Below are positions 43,893 to 52,873 of a stretch of DNA of 64,000 nt, piece after piece. Origin of the DNA: Chitinophagales bacterium (lineage in GTDB: Bacteria > Bacteroidota > Bacteroidia > Chitinophagales > UBA10324); contig JAIBAY010000001.1 of assembly GCA_019694975.1 (NCBI GenBank), positions 688,732-752,731 on the forward strand. The letters are read 5' to 3'. The notes under the pieces are model-generated. The model was not told where the DNA came from. It searched no databases and saw only the letters and a list, made by a program, of their open reading frames with translations. How positions within the stretch are numbered: position 1 is the first letter of the stretch; each line of letters begins with the position of its first letter. A program made the translations under genes and the position numbers.

Positions 43893-45131
43893 TCAGGTCA
43901 TGGCTACACTTTTATTTTGTATGCCTGCCGCCACGTTTTTGCGGATGCCGTTAAACGGGTTAAAATCGCGCAGGCGGAATCCCAGGCCCGTGGCACGCTG
44001 CACGGCATGATCGCCGTAACGGCGGCGCATATTATCCATGGCCTGGTAAAGGCGGATCATCTCCGGGGAATCTTCAAACAGGTTGATCTGGTAACCGCCG
44101 CCTACAAGGTGGCTGCACCGGACTCCCACCAGCCGGATCAGCATGCGGCGGTTGTAGAGCTTGTCGAACAATTCCTTTACCCTTGGTATCAGGTGATGAT
44201 CGCAATTGGTGTAAGGGATGCGGCACTGCATGGTATGCGTATCAAAATTTGAATAACGGATCTTCACGGTGATGCAGGAGGAGAGCCTCGTCTCGCTGCG
44301 CAGCTGCAACGCCAGCTTTTCCGTCATGGTGACGAGCAGTGATTTCAGTTTTGTTACATCAATAGTATCCTGGTCGAAGGTTTCTTCCGATGAAATGGAT
44401 TTGCGTTCGCTGTAGGGAATCACCGGCGTATCATCAATGCCATTCGCCTTCTGCCAGATGGTGATACCATTCTCCCCCAGCACATCGCGCATCAGTTCCA
44501 CGGGCATCTGTTGCAGCGTATGAATTTTTTCCACGCCCATCTGCCGCAGCACGTGGTAGGTTTTCTCTCCCACCATCGGAATCTTGCTGACACTCATCGG
44601 CGCCAGGTAGGTCTTCTCCGTGCCGCGATCCACCTTCTTACTGCCATTGGGTTTTACATCATCCGTTGCCACCTTGGAAACCGTCTTATTCACTGATAAG
44701 CCAAAGGAACTCGGCAGCCCTGTTTCCTTGCGCACCTTCTGCCACAGCTCCGTGGCCCATTTGTAACAACCGAAAAACTTATCCATGCCCGTGAGGTCGA
44801 TATAAAACTCATCCACCGATGCCTTTTCATACAGCGGCACATTGTCGCGGATAATTTCCGTTACCTCGTCCGATTTCCTGGTGTACATCTCATAATCGCC
44901 ATGCACGATCAATGCTTCGGGGCACAGCCGTTTGGCAAGTTTGACAGGCATGGCGGAATGAATACCATACCTGCGGGCTTCGTAACTACAGGCCGCCACC
45001 ACCCCACGGTCGCTGCTGCCACCTATCAGCACAGGCTTGCCATTGAGGGCAGGATTCATCAGCCTCGACACTGCTACAAAAAAGCAATCGAGATCCAGGT
45101 GTACAATCGTTTTATCGGGAGCAATAACCAT
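43893..45131 (-). CDS. dinB: DNA polymerase IV (Y-family, DinB)
   Basis: A 412-residue Y-family translesion polymerase. Catalytic carboxylates are present: Asp13 in HLDLDCFF, and Asp107 and Glu108 in KASVDEFYID. The palm, finger (YEARRYGI) and little-finger domains follow. The clamp-binding motif QINLF (348-352) is present, with about 60 residues beyond it. With active-site residues kept, it is a working polymerase rather than an ImuB-type inactive partner. First gene of the cassette dinB, dnaE, XRE-S24. A perfect inverted repeat overlaps its probable -7 box seven bases before the ATG, so tight repression and damage induction are likely. Confidence 0.94.
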   Translation of the reverse strand: MVIAPDKTIVHLDLDCFFVAVSRLMNPALNGKPVLIGGSSDRGVVAACSYEARRYGIHSAMPVKLAKRLCPEALIVHGDYEMYTRKSDEVTEIIRDNVPLYEKASVDEFYIDLTGMDKFFGCYKWATELWQKVRKETGLPSSFGLSVNKTVSKVATDDVKPNGSKKVDRGTEKTYLAPMSVSKIPMVGEKTYHVLRQMGVEKIHTLQQMPVELMRDVLGENGITIWQKANGIDDTPVIPYSERKSISSEETFDQDTIDVTKLKSLLVTMTEKLALQLRSETRLSSCITVKIRYSNFDTHTMQCRIPYTNCDHHLIPRVKELFDKLYNRRMLIRLVGVRCSHLVGGGYQINLFEDSPEMIRLYQAMDNMRRRYGDHAVQRATGLGFRLRDFNPFNGIRKNVAAGIQNKSVAMT

Positions 45132-45137
45132 GACTAC

Positions 45138-45164
45138 ATTACAATCAAAGTGAAGGATTGTAAT
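45138..45164 (-). promoter_or_regulatory. Operator-like palindrome over the dinB promoter
   Basis: Perfect nine-base arms ATTACAATC (45138-45146) and GATTGTAAT (45156-45164) with a nine-base centre. On the minus strand the centre and second arm contain TCacTTTG, a one-mismatch -7 box, so a dimer bound here would block RNA polymerase. The arms are one helical turn and a half apart from centre to centre (18 bases). Probable site for the XRE-S24 regulator. Confidence 0.65.
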
Positions 45165-45250
45165 TTAATCAATAGTTTCAGAAACGGAAAAAATAATTTA
45201 CAGCAAAAAGAAAAATTGTTGCCGGAAAGCATGCTGTGTATATCACCGGT

Positions 45251-45279
45251 AAAAAGGCGGTCAGCCGCAGGGCTGCCGT
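45251..45279 (-). terminator. Hairpin with T-run upstream of dinB
   Basis: Arms CGG-CAGCC / GGCTG-CCG with one bulge (45258-45278). On the minus strand it is followed by TTTTT (45251-45255). It would stop minus-strand transcription entering dinB, isolating it from read-through. Confidence 0.4.
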
Positions 45280-45341
45280 CATTCACCCGTCACTGACAAA
45301 TACAATACAGGGCTATTTTTTCAGAAATATTCTTTTCTAAT

Positions 45342-45349
45342 TACTTTCG
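45342..45349 (+). promoter_or_regulatory. -7-like element (TActTTcG), one mismatch
   Basis: It lies 101 bases before the ATG at 45451 of the alginate-export-like gene. It argues against the upstream in-frame start at 45349, which overlaps it. Confidence 0.35.
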
Positions 45350-45450
45350 TGGCGGTTAAAAAACAGTTCGCCTTATACCCGGCACGAACTGCGGTTTCAA
45401 TCATTCATAGCAAAATGCATTCAATATCCACTTCATCAAATAAATCCAGC

Positions 45451-46809
45451 ATGAAAATCACTCTCTCCGGCAAACATAACCTTCTGATGCTGCCCGTTCT
45501 CTTCCTGTTGCTGATGATCTCAATTAGCCAACCTGCCGTAGCGCAGACTGCATTTATCGGCGCCGAGATCCGACCGCGGTTTGAAGTACAGTATGGTTAT
45601 CGTTTTCCGCCGGATACCAGCAGTACGCCACAGATACTGGTAACGCAGCGCACCCGCCTCAATGCAGGCTTCAACAGCGAACGGTTCAATGCATACATCA
45701 GCATACAGGATGCGAGAATATGGGGTGATGAAGTGCTGGTATCCGATGTCCCTTCCTTCGGCATGCATGAAGCATGGGGGCAGTATAATTTCACCAAGCA
45801 TGTTGGGTTGAAAGTCGGCCGCCAGGAATTTGCTTACGACAATAAACGAATGCTTACCGATGGCGCCTGGATTCAAATAGGCCGGGCCTATGATGCCGCC
45901 ACACTTAAAGTCAACCTGGGCCAGGGATGGAAAATGGATGTTGCGGGTTCTTACAATCAACAGGTCAACAACTATTTTGGAACCTTCTATAACCTCAACA
46001 ATCCCAAAACCCTCGATTTTATCTGGCTCAATAAATCGAAAGTTGACAGCAATTATAAATACAGTGCTACCTTAATGGCCATGGGTGATGGCTATCAGAC
46101 TCCGGATACAACCGGCGTTTACATGCGCTACACCTATGGTGTAAATACCAGCTTCGATCATCATAAATGGGGCATCAACCTGGAAGCATACGGGCAAAGC
46201 GGAAAAACGAGGGCCATCAATCAGAGCGGTAACATCGTACCCGATTCTTTTCAAACCGTTAAGGCTTATATGTTTTCTGTAAATCCATGGCTGCAGGTAA
46301 CGAGCAGTTTCAGGGCCGGCATTGGTATTGATTACTTATCAGGAAGCGATGCCTTGCGGGATTCATCCGAAGGCGGCACTACCAACATGTTCAATTTCCA
46401 GTATGGAGCAGCACACCGTTTCTATGGCAAAATGGATATCTTCTTTAACCTGCCGCAGGGAACGCGTAATGCAGGACTGGTAGATGCATACCTTAATGCC
46501 AAGTACACCTATAAGAAGTGGGACTTTAACGGTGAGTTTCACCGTTTCCATTTGCAGAACAATGTGGAAGATGTGGAAAACCCCGGAGAGGCGCTTGATA
46601 AATTCCTCGGATCTGAACTGGATATAATTGTAACCAGGGAACTCAGCAAAGAAGTGAACCTGAATACAGGCTTCTGTTTATTCTTCCCCACCCGTTCACT
46701 TGAATTTGTGAAAACGGCCACTTTCTCGCAGATTGGAAGCCCAACAGTAACCGGCGCCTGGTTTTATGTAATGCTCACCTTCAAGCCAACCTTCTTCCTG
46801 AAATCATAA
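45451..46809 (+). CDS. Alginate-export-like outer-membrane barrel
   Basis: A 452-residue outer-membrane protein; ATG 45451 gives a long signal peptide ending AVAQ (about 32). The mature protein opens GAEIRPRFEVQYGYRF and repeats amphipathic strands ending with charged turns, the pattern of the alginate_exp (AlgE-like) family of 16-18-strand barrels. Segments RTRLNAGF, LKVGRQEFAYDNKRM and NLPQGTRNAGLVDAY support it. In Bacteroidota these proteins are common without alginate genes, and none are nearby, so the exported or imported ligand is unknown. Confidence 0.8.
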   Translation: MKITLSGKHNLLMLPVLFLLLMISISQPAVAQTAFIGAEIRPRFEVQYGYRFPPDTSSTPQILVTQRTRLNAGFNSERFNAYISIQDARIWGDEVLVSDVPSFGMHEAWGQYNFTKHVGLKVGRQEFAYDNKRMLTDGAWIQIGRAYDAATLKVNLGQGWKMDVAGSYNQQVNNYFGTFYNLNNPKTLDFIWLNKSKVDSNYKYSATLMAMGDGYQTPDTTGVYMRYTYGVNTSFDHHKWGINLEAYGQSGKTRAINQSGNIVPDSFQTVKAYMFSVNPWLQVTSSFRAGIGIDYLSGSDALRDSSEGGTTNMFNFQYGAAHRFYGKMDIFFNLPQGTRNAGLVDAYLNAKYTYKKWDFNGEFHRFHLQNNVEDVENPGEALDKFLGSELDIIVTRELSKEVNLNTGFCLFFPTRSLEFVKTATFSQIGSPTVTGAWFYVMLTFKPTFFLKS

Positions 46810-47013
46810 ACAGCCATGCAGGTTATGCTGCCGGCTTTGTGATTTTCCTGCTGAGTTAACCTGCCCGGCTGGTCTGCAGCCATGGTAACCCATTGCACTT
46901 CATGTATGGATTCCGCTGCCATGCAACAGCGACAGTGCATGTATTTGCATCCGAACATTCATTTTTGTTATTCATACAAGATGCTTTAATTTGCACACAT
47001 TAAAATTCATCTC

Positions 47014-47907
47014 ATGAACAAATACGTTACCCTCACTGATAAATTGAAAGGTTATTCGTTGCTGGCCGGTTCCATTATTGCTTCATCATTTGCCGCGCAG
47101 GGCCAGATCATTTACACCGATATCAATCCTGATGTGGAATTAGGGGGCAGCGTTCCCTCATCTTATCCTGAAGTTACTACCTATGGCATCGACATGAATA
47201 ATGACGGTCATGTAGAATTTAAGGTAACGATGAACCTGAAAGCTCCTTTGGGTACCAATTTTTCATTCAATGAAAAGATTGATGCGGGTTCCAATCCCAG
47301 TAACCTCATTCATTCCTATACCATAGAATACGTTCCGTTCGCCTTTAAAGATGATTGTGGCGACAGTATTCCGTTTGGTCCGTCGTTCTATGGATTTATC
47401 AATGTAAATTTTGCCTTTCAGACGGCAGGCGCCGTTTCCTATATCTGGAATAATCAAAGCGACCGTGCGCTCGGCCTACGGTTTAATGATGGTACTGACT
47501 TCTATTACGGCTGGGTCAGGCTCGATGTGAATACCAATGGCACCGTTCCCAACATCGTAATTAAAGATTATGCTTATGAACAATCGCCGGGTGTAAAGAT
47601 TGCGGCCTGCGATACCGGAAGCGGGCTGCCGGTCAACATTCATCAGCTATCGAAAGCAAAAGACATGGTGGTTTATCCCAATCCATCCAAAGGCAATGTT
47701 GTGCTGAAACTGCAGGAGCCTTTAAAGGGAAATACTGAAATTACGGTGAAAGATGCATTAGGCAGAGAAGTGTATGCCACGAAAGTGAACACGGCATCGC
47801 TGCAAAAAGAACTGCCCTTTGACTTCACGCATTTTGCACCGGGCACTTACTTTATTCAACTGGTTTCCGAAGCAGGTTCCTATACTGCAAAATGGATCAG
47901 GCGATAG
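47014..47907 (+). CDS. T9SS-exported protein of unknown function
   Basis: A 297-residue secreted protein with a signal peptide (about 1-31, ending AAQGQ). The N-terminal domain (35-205) has a YTDINPDVEL opening and a DMNNDGHVEFKV segment that resembles a calcium-binding or FG-GAP-like loop; several Asp/Asn-rich turns suggest a metal-binding beta-fold. The C-terminal 80 residues are a type A T9SS sorting domain (VVYPNPSKGN to AKWIRR). A seven-base hairpin overlaps the stop codon (TAGCTTA/TAAGCTA, 47905-47933). Confidence 0.8.
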   Translation: MNKYVTLTDKLKGYSLLAGSIIASSFAAQGQIIYTDINPDVELGGSVPSSYPEVTTYGIDMNNDGHVEFKVTMNLKAPLGTNFSFNEKIDAGSNPSNLIHSYTIEYVPFAFKDDCGDSIPFGPSFYGFINVNFAFQTAGAVSYIWNNQSDRALGLRFNDGTDFYYGWVRLDVNTNGTVPNIVIKDYAYEQSPGVKIAACDTGSGLPVNIHQLSKAKDMVVYPNPSKGNVVLKLQEPLKGNTEITVKDALGREVYATKVNTASLQKELPFDFTHFAPGTYFIQLVSEAGSYTAKWIRR

Positions 47908-48055
47908 CTTAAGAAGATAGACTCCGTAAGCTATGCCACACAGGATATTCCCATCAATCATCTCATCTGAAATTTTTTTTATCATTCAATTCATCACCGC
48001 TCCTGCAATAAGCAAATAATGCTTCAGGCAGCATAAAAACAAAACTTCAAACACT

Positions 48056-49942
48056 TTGAGCAACCTTACCTCCCGACTGCTGACGCTACTGGCACTCCTG
48101 ATCTTCTCTACCGGTGCTGCCAATGCACAATTTGAATACATCTCTCCGAAGAACGGTTCCATCAATAACTTCCGCGATGCGCACATGATTTTGCGCAATG
48201 GCGCACTGATGAATGCATCATCCGTGTCAGCCGACAAGATCATCCTGAGCGGTTCTGAAAGCGGAATAATAGCCGCCAATGTGGTGCTTTCCACCGACGG
48301 CAAAACCGTTTGCATTACACCATCGCTGCCATTTAAATATGGTGAAACGGTTGATGTAACCGTGCTGGACGGGTTGAAAACCCTTTCCGGTGAATCGCTA
48401 ACAGGAACAACCTTCAGCTTTTCCATCCGCAAGCAGATGACGGCAACGCAACAACAACAATTAGAAGAATATCTCGCTACACACGATGATGGCGGTTATC
48501 TGCTAAGCGAACCACGTGAGTCCATTTATGTTCCGCATAATAATGCAACGACCCGCGACAACACTTTTGATTTTATCAATATTCTCACCAACAACAGCGC
48601 GGCACTTGCCCCCGGTGAATTGTTTTTTCACAGAAACAGCGGCGCATCACCCACTTCTTCATCAGGCATCGGTTATGGTATCATGACTTCCGATGCAGAC
48701 TCTGTCTTCTACCGTGCCTCCACTTCCGATGGTTCAAATTTTCATGTCAACCTCAATGGCGACCTAACGGCACTCCGGCTGGATGCCAATGTAGATACCG
48801 GAATCATCGTAATGGATTCGTCTTATAACATTACTGATGTAGTGCATTGCAAAAACGGGCTGGCACCCAGTCAGCATGAGCAGTTATTTTTTCCCGACGG
48901 ATCGAAGTGGTTCTGTATCTATGACTGGCAGGCGGGATGGGACTTATCACAGTATCCGGGAGGAAGCAGTTCCTGCACGGTGAATGTATCATGGATTCAG
49001 GCAGTGGATGGCAACGGCAACGTAACTTTTGAGTGGAGAACAGATGAACATTTTCTGCCATCCGATGCAACGCCTGATATCAGCTTGGGCACTACAACAG
49101 TTGACCCATGGCATATCAATGCCTTTTTCAAAGATAACGACGGCAATCTTATCGTCTCTTTACGCAACATGGACAGGATCGTGAAAGTGAAGGTCAGCAA
49201 CGGAAGTATTCTCTGGCAGTGGAAGGGGCTTAAGTCCACCGACATTGATAACAATGTAATCATCACTTCCAATGATCCCAATGGAGGCTTCAGCCATGCA
49301 CATAATGTGCAGCGCATTGCCAACGGTCATATCCTGATGTTTGATAACGGCAATTCGCAACCTTCTCCCAATCAGCGTTCGCAGCCAAAAGAATATATAC
49401 TGGACGAAACCAACCTTACCGCCAACTGTGTATGGTACTATACGCATCCGCAGGTGAATGGATTTAACATGTACACCCGCAACCAGGGAAGTGTACAACG
49501 TTTTGCCAACGGCAACACACTTATCGGTTATGGATTGCCTGACAAGCAGGGATTACCTAACGGAGGGGAAATTGATGCGAACGGAAATATTCTTTGGGAA
49601 TTCCGCTTTAAAGACTCTACCGAATACACCTACCGGCTGTATAAGACAGCATGGGATCCTAATGTTGGTATTGCTGATGTGAAAGCTGACAGGAATCAGT
49701 TGCAGGTTTATCCGAATCCCGGAAACGGGTTGATTGCCGTAACAGCAAATATTCCTGCTGCCGGAAAGGTAACCATCTCCGTAGTGAACCTGCTCGGCCA
49801 AAAGGTCTTTACCACCACTGAAAAACTACATGCCGGACTGAACACCCTTTCACTTGATCTTACTGCATTGCATGAAGGAATATATGTGCTTGATATGGTG
49901 GCAGGAAAAATGAAACTGGAGCAGCGGCTGGTAATTGAGTAA
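48056..49942 (+). CDS. Arylsulfotransferase-family protein with T9SS sorting domain
   Basis: A 628-residue secreted protein with a TTG start (48056) and a signal peptide (about 1-25, ending NAQ). Residues about 28-135 are Ig-like, and about 140-540 form the ASST (arylsulfate sulfotransferase) propeller. Family hallmarks are FSHAHNVQRIANGHILMFDNGN, HINAFF, and the late VQRFANGNTLIGYG; the central His in HAHN fits the catalytic region. ASST enzymes move sulfate between phenols without PAPS. A type A sorting domain (VYPNPGNG) ends the protein, so it should act at the cell surface. Whether it is catalytic or only structural cannot be told by eye. Confidence 0.8.
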   Translation: MSNLTSRLLTLLALLIFSTGAANAQFEYISPKNGSINNFRDAHMILRNGALMNASSVSADKIILSGSESGIIAANVVLSTDGKTVCITPSLPFKYGETVDVTVLDGLKTLSGESLTGTTFSFSIRKQMTATQQQQLEEYLATHDDGGYLLSEPRESIYVPHNNATTRDNTFDFINILTNNSAALAPGELFFHRNSGASPTSSSGIGYGIMTSDADSVFYRASTSDGSNFHVNLNGDLTALRLDANVDTGIIVMDSSYNITDVVHCKNGLAPSQHEQLFFPDGSKWFCIYDWQAGWDLSQYPGGSSSCTVNVSWIQAVDGNGNVTFEWRTDEHFLPSDATPDISLGTTTVDPWHINAFFKDNDGNLIVSLRNMDRIVKVKVSNGSILWQWKGLKSTDIDNNVIITSNDPNGGFSHAHNVQRIANGHILMFDNGNSQPSPNQRSQPKEYILDETNLTANCVWYYTHPQVNGFNMYTRNQGSVQRFANGNTLIGYGLPDKQGLPNGGEIDANGNILWEFRFKDSTEYTYRLYKTAWDPNVGIADVKADRNQLQVYPNPGNGLIAVTANIPAAGKVTISVVNLLGQKVFTTTEKLHAGLNTLSLDLTALHEGIYVLDMVAGKMKLEQRLVIE

Positions 49943-49976
49943 GGCTTAGCAGTTGAATTAACCGATTATTCTACTG

Positions 49977-50025
49977 ATTGCGGCGAAGCGGGAACAGAGC
50001 ATCCTGCTTCGCCGCAATAATTTTA
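49977..50025 (+). terminator. Long intrinsic terminator after the ASST gene
   Basis: Arms 49977-49993 and 50002-50018 pair over about 17 bases with a single G-T wobble; the core is TTGCGGCGAAGC / GCTTCGCCGCAA. An eight-base loop and an AATTTTA tail complete it. Confidence 0.75.
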
Positions 50026-50178
50026 CGCTAAAGTCCGGCAGTAGGGCACCTTTTTATTATCTCCCTCTTAAACAGTTGTCATTCATGCTATACCGGTCGT
50101 GAAGCTTCCTGTGAAACAGGGAAGAATTATTTACCTTCGCGCGGATTTTTTACCCTGACAACAGCTTACATCGGCAAT

Positions 50179-52491
50179 ATGATTTTAACACGGAGGCATT
50201 TTGCACATTGCCTGAAATTCCATTTCCTTTCCATTGCCTTGCTTATTGCCACCAACGGCGCCGCACAGGTGCTTGACCTCCCTTCAGCAACCAACTTTGT
50301 TAAAGTGGGCGATCTTGATGTATCAGGCAACCAGATAACCGTGGAAGCGCTGATTAAATGGAGCGGAAATTCCGGTGGCAATGATGTAGTGAGCAAGCAC
50401 ACGAATCCTTTCAACGTCAACTACCTGCTGCGGCCATTGACCTTTGAGCTGACTACCTATGTGAGCGGTAACAGCGGGCCGACGCAATTCATGCAGATGA
50501 CGAATCCGTTTGCACTGGTGGTGAATCAGTGGTATCATATTGCAGGAACATACGATGGCAGCTTTGTACGCTATTATGTGGATGGCTGCCTTGTGATTGA
50601 ACTGCCTTTCACCGGCAATCTGTGTCAGAATAATCTGCAAACCGCCATCGGCGCGCAAAGCACAAGTCAGTCAGAGCAATTCATCGGCAAGCTGGATGAA
50701 GTGCGTATCTGGAACGTTTGCCGCAGTGCTTCAGAGATAAAAGCCAACATGCTGGACCTGCCGTCACCGGCTACACAAGCGGGCTTGCTCGCTTATTATA
50801 AATTTGATAATGACCTGGTCAATGTGCAGGGTAATGCAACCTACGACGGCGTGGCGGTCGGATCGCCGCAATACCTTGTTGAAACCGTTGCCATCGATCC
50901 CATCGCCATCGACAGCGTGACGGTGACACCTGCCACCTGCAATGCCATTGCCGATGGCAGCATCACCATCTATGCCAGCAATGCTAACCTTCAATATTCT
51001 GTTGACGGTATTAATTATCAGAGCAGTTCCTTTTTCCCGAATATGGCAGCAGGGTTTCATACCGTATTTGTGAAGTCATCCGTTGGATGCATCGTTGACA
51101 GCACGATTGAAACAGGTATCGTTTACCCGCCAACGCTGCTATCTGTAACAGCTGCTATCTGCGATGGAGACAGCTACCTGCTGCCCGGTGGAAATACAAT
51201 AACTGTTTCAGGCATCTATAAGGATACGCTGTATGCAAGCAATGGCTGCGACAGTGTGATTATCACGACCACATTAACGGTCAATCCCGTCACCAATCAA
51301 AATATTGCGGCAGCCATCTGTCCGGGCGGCAGCTATATTTTACCGGATGGCTCCAGTACTGCGCTTGCCGGCATTTATCATGACACCCTTTCTACATCCA
51401 CCGGTTGCGACAGCATCATCATTACCACGCTCACGGTTTTACCGGTTACTACGCAAACAATGGTGGTGAGCGTATGCAATGGCGACAGCTATTTGTTACC
51501 ATCCGGCAATACGGTGAGCGTTAGTGGCATTTATCATGACACACTTACCGCGTCAACAGGTTGCGACAGCATATTGATCACTGATCTTTCCGTGCTGCCG
51601 GCCATCATACAAAACATTTCAGCATCTATTTGTGATGGCGAGAGTTACCAGTTGCCATCCGGCATTTTCGTGAATACAACCGGCATCTACACCGATACCA
51701 TCTCCTCCGCCATTGCCTGCGACACCATTTTCATCACCAGCCTCACAGTGCATGCGGCCTTAACTGACACCTTCAGCCTGATTGGCATTACCTGCAACGG
51801 TGCTGCCGATGCCACAGCACTCATCATTCCCTTATCAGGAACAGCTCCTTATCACTACAATTGGGGAATTGCATCTGCCGCCGATACCAGCTTCATGGAA
51901 AATCTCCTGCCGGGAAGTTATACTGTTTATTGTACCGATGCCAACGGATGCAAAGACACGGTATCGTTTGAAATTACCGAACCTGCTTTGATGGCAGTCG
52001 TTACCACCTCCACGCCATTATCTCAATGGCAGTCCGGCGATGCCACGGCAACAGCAACAGTAACCGGTGGTGATGTTCCTTATGAATTTGTATGGAATTC
52101 TGAGCCACCACAGTTTTCATCAATGGCCAATGGCCTGCCTGCAGGAACTTATTATGTGGAAGTGAAAGACGCAAACGGTTGCATCATTACAGACAGTGTT
52201 ATGATTGAAGAATCACCTGACCTGCTGGCCGTACCCAATGTGTTCACGCCGAACGGTGATGGCCTGAACGATTTTTTTCTGCCGCATCTGTTAAATGTTC
52301 AGCGCTTTGAGATGCAGATCTTCAACCGTTGGGGAAAGCTTGAATATGCGGCAACCGATCAGCAGCCCGGCTGGAACGGAAAGAATAAAGGCGCAGAAGC
52401 AGAGACCGGTATTTACATGTATCATATCACTGCAACATTCCTGGATGGCACCACGGTGAACAAATCAGGCAGCGTGATTTTGCTTCGCTGA
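50179..52491 (+). CDS. LamG-domain surface protein with Cys-Asp repeats and type B T9SS (CHU_C) domain
   Basis: A 770-residue secreted protein with a signal peptide (about 1-30, ending GAAQ). A LamG/concanavalin-like domain (about 31-205) follows, likely carbohydrate or protein binding (FVRYYVDGCLV, FIGKLDEVRIWN). A SprB-type beta domain is at about 240-315. Four tandem repeats of about 50 residues run from about 324 to 525; each opens with ICDGDSYLLP-like sequence, has a GIYxDTL core and ends GCDSxxIT. A second SprB-like region is followed by the C-terminal gliding-motility-type domain (VPNVFTPNGDGLND to SVILL). It is predicted to be an adhesin. Confidence 0.87.
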   Translation: MILTRRHFAHCLKFHFLSIALLIATNGAAQVLDLPSATNFVKVGDLDVSGNQITVEALIKWSGNSGGNDVVSKHTNPFNVNYLLRPLTFELTTYVSGNSGPTQFMQMTNPFALVVNQWYHIAGTYDGSFVRYYVDGCLVIELPFTGNLCQNNLQTAIGAQSTSQSEQFIGKLDEVRIWNVCRSASEIKANMLDLPSPATQAGLLAYYKFDNDLVNVQGNATYDGVAVGSPQYLVETVAIDPIAIDSVTVTPATCNAIADGSITIYASNANLQYSVDGINYQSSSFFPNMAAGFHTVFVKSSVGCIVDSTIETGIVYPPTLLSVTAAICDGDSYLLPGGNTITVSGIYKDTLYASNGCDSVIITTTLTVNPVTNQNIAAAICPGGSYILPDGSSTALAGIYHDTLSTSTGCDSIIITTLTVLPVTTQTMVVSVCNGDSYLLPSGNTVSVSGIYHDTLTASTGCDSILITDLSVLPAIIQNISASICDGESYQLPSGIFVNTTGIYTDTISSAIACDTIFITSLTVHAALTDTFSLIGITCNGAADATALIIPLSGTAPYHYNWGIASAADTSFMENLLPGSYTVYCTDANGCKDTVSFEITEPALMAVVTTSTPLSQWQSGDATATATVTGGDVPYEFVWNSEPPQFSSMANGLPAGTYYVEVKDANGCIITDSVMIEESPDLLAVPNVFTPNGDGLNDFFLPHLLNVQRFEMQIFNRWGKLEYAATDQQPGWNGKNKGAEAETGIYMYHITATFLDGTTVNKSGSVILLR

Positions 52492-52873
52492 TTTTTAATA
52501 ATGCATGCCTGGAAATACCATTTGGCTTTCTGCATTATCATCCTTCCGGTTTTGCGACACGCTTACGAGGTTCTTCCGCTCATTTACATAGTGCATTTAA
52601 GCGCTATTCTTCACGCAAATGTTCACGTAAAGTTACCGTACAACGAAGCGTGGCATTTTATTCTTCCTGCATAAAAACAATTGATGAAACATTCCTGATA
52701 AGCCCTGCGCCAGACTTTAACCAGTGCAGTTTTACTTAACCTTCAGCATTTAGTTCCGATGAGAAAATGCATGCTGACAAGTGACTACGGAAAGATCATA
52801 TGATAGAATTTTTTATAAATTGCATCAGTCAGTCAGTATATAGCCGGCATCAATCTCTCCGTAAAGAATCAAT
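52492..52873. other. 382-base gap before the FAD oxidoreductase gene
   Basis: No gene recognised. It begins with an ATAATGCA/TGCATTAT inverted repeat (52498-52538) that could terminate the adhesin transcript. Three tandem CAGT units lie around 52826-52837, and the last 60 bases are AT-rich. Confidence 0.4.

Noticed and set aside
43441-44010. Long plus-strand open frames opposite dnaE and dinB
   Set aside because: They mirror the minus-strand coding frames, lack domain signatures, and the minus-strand genes have clear catalytic motifs.
49977-50025. Reading the long inverted repeat after the ASST gene as a mobile-element end
   Set aside because: Arm spacing, position just after a stop and the trailing AT-rich tail fit an ordinary terminator; no target duplication is seen.
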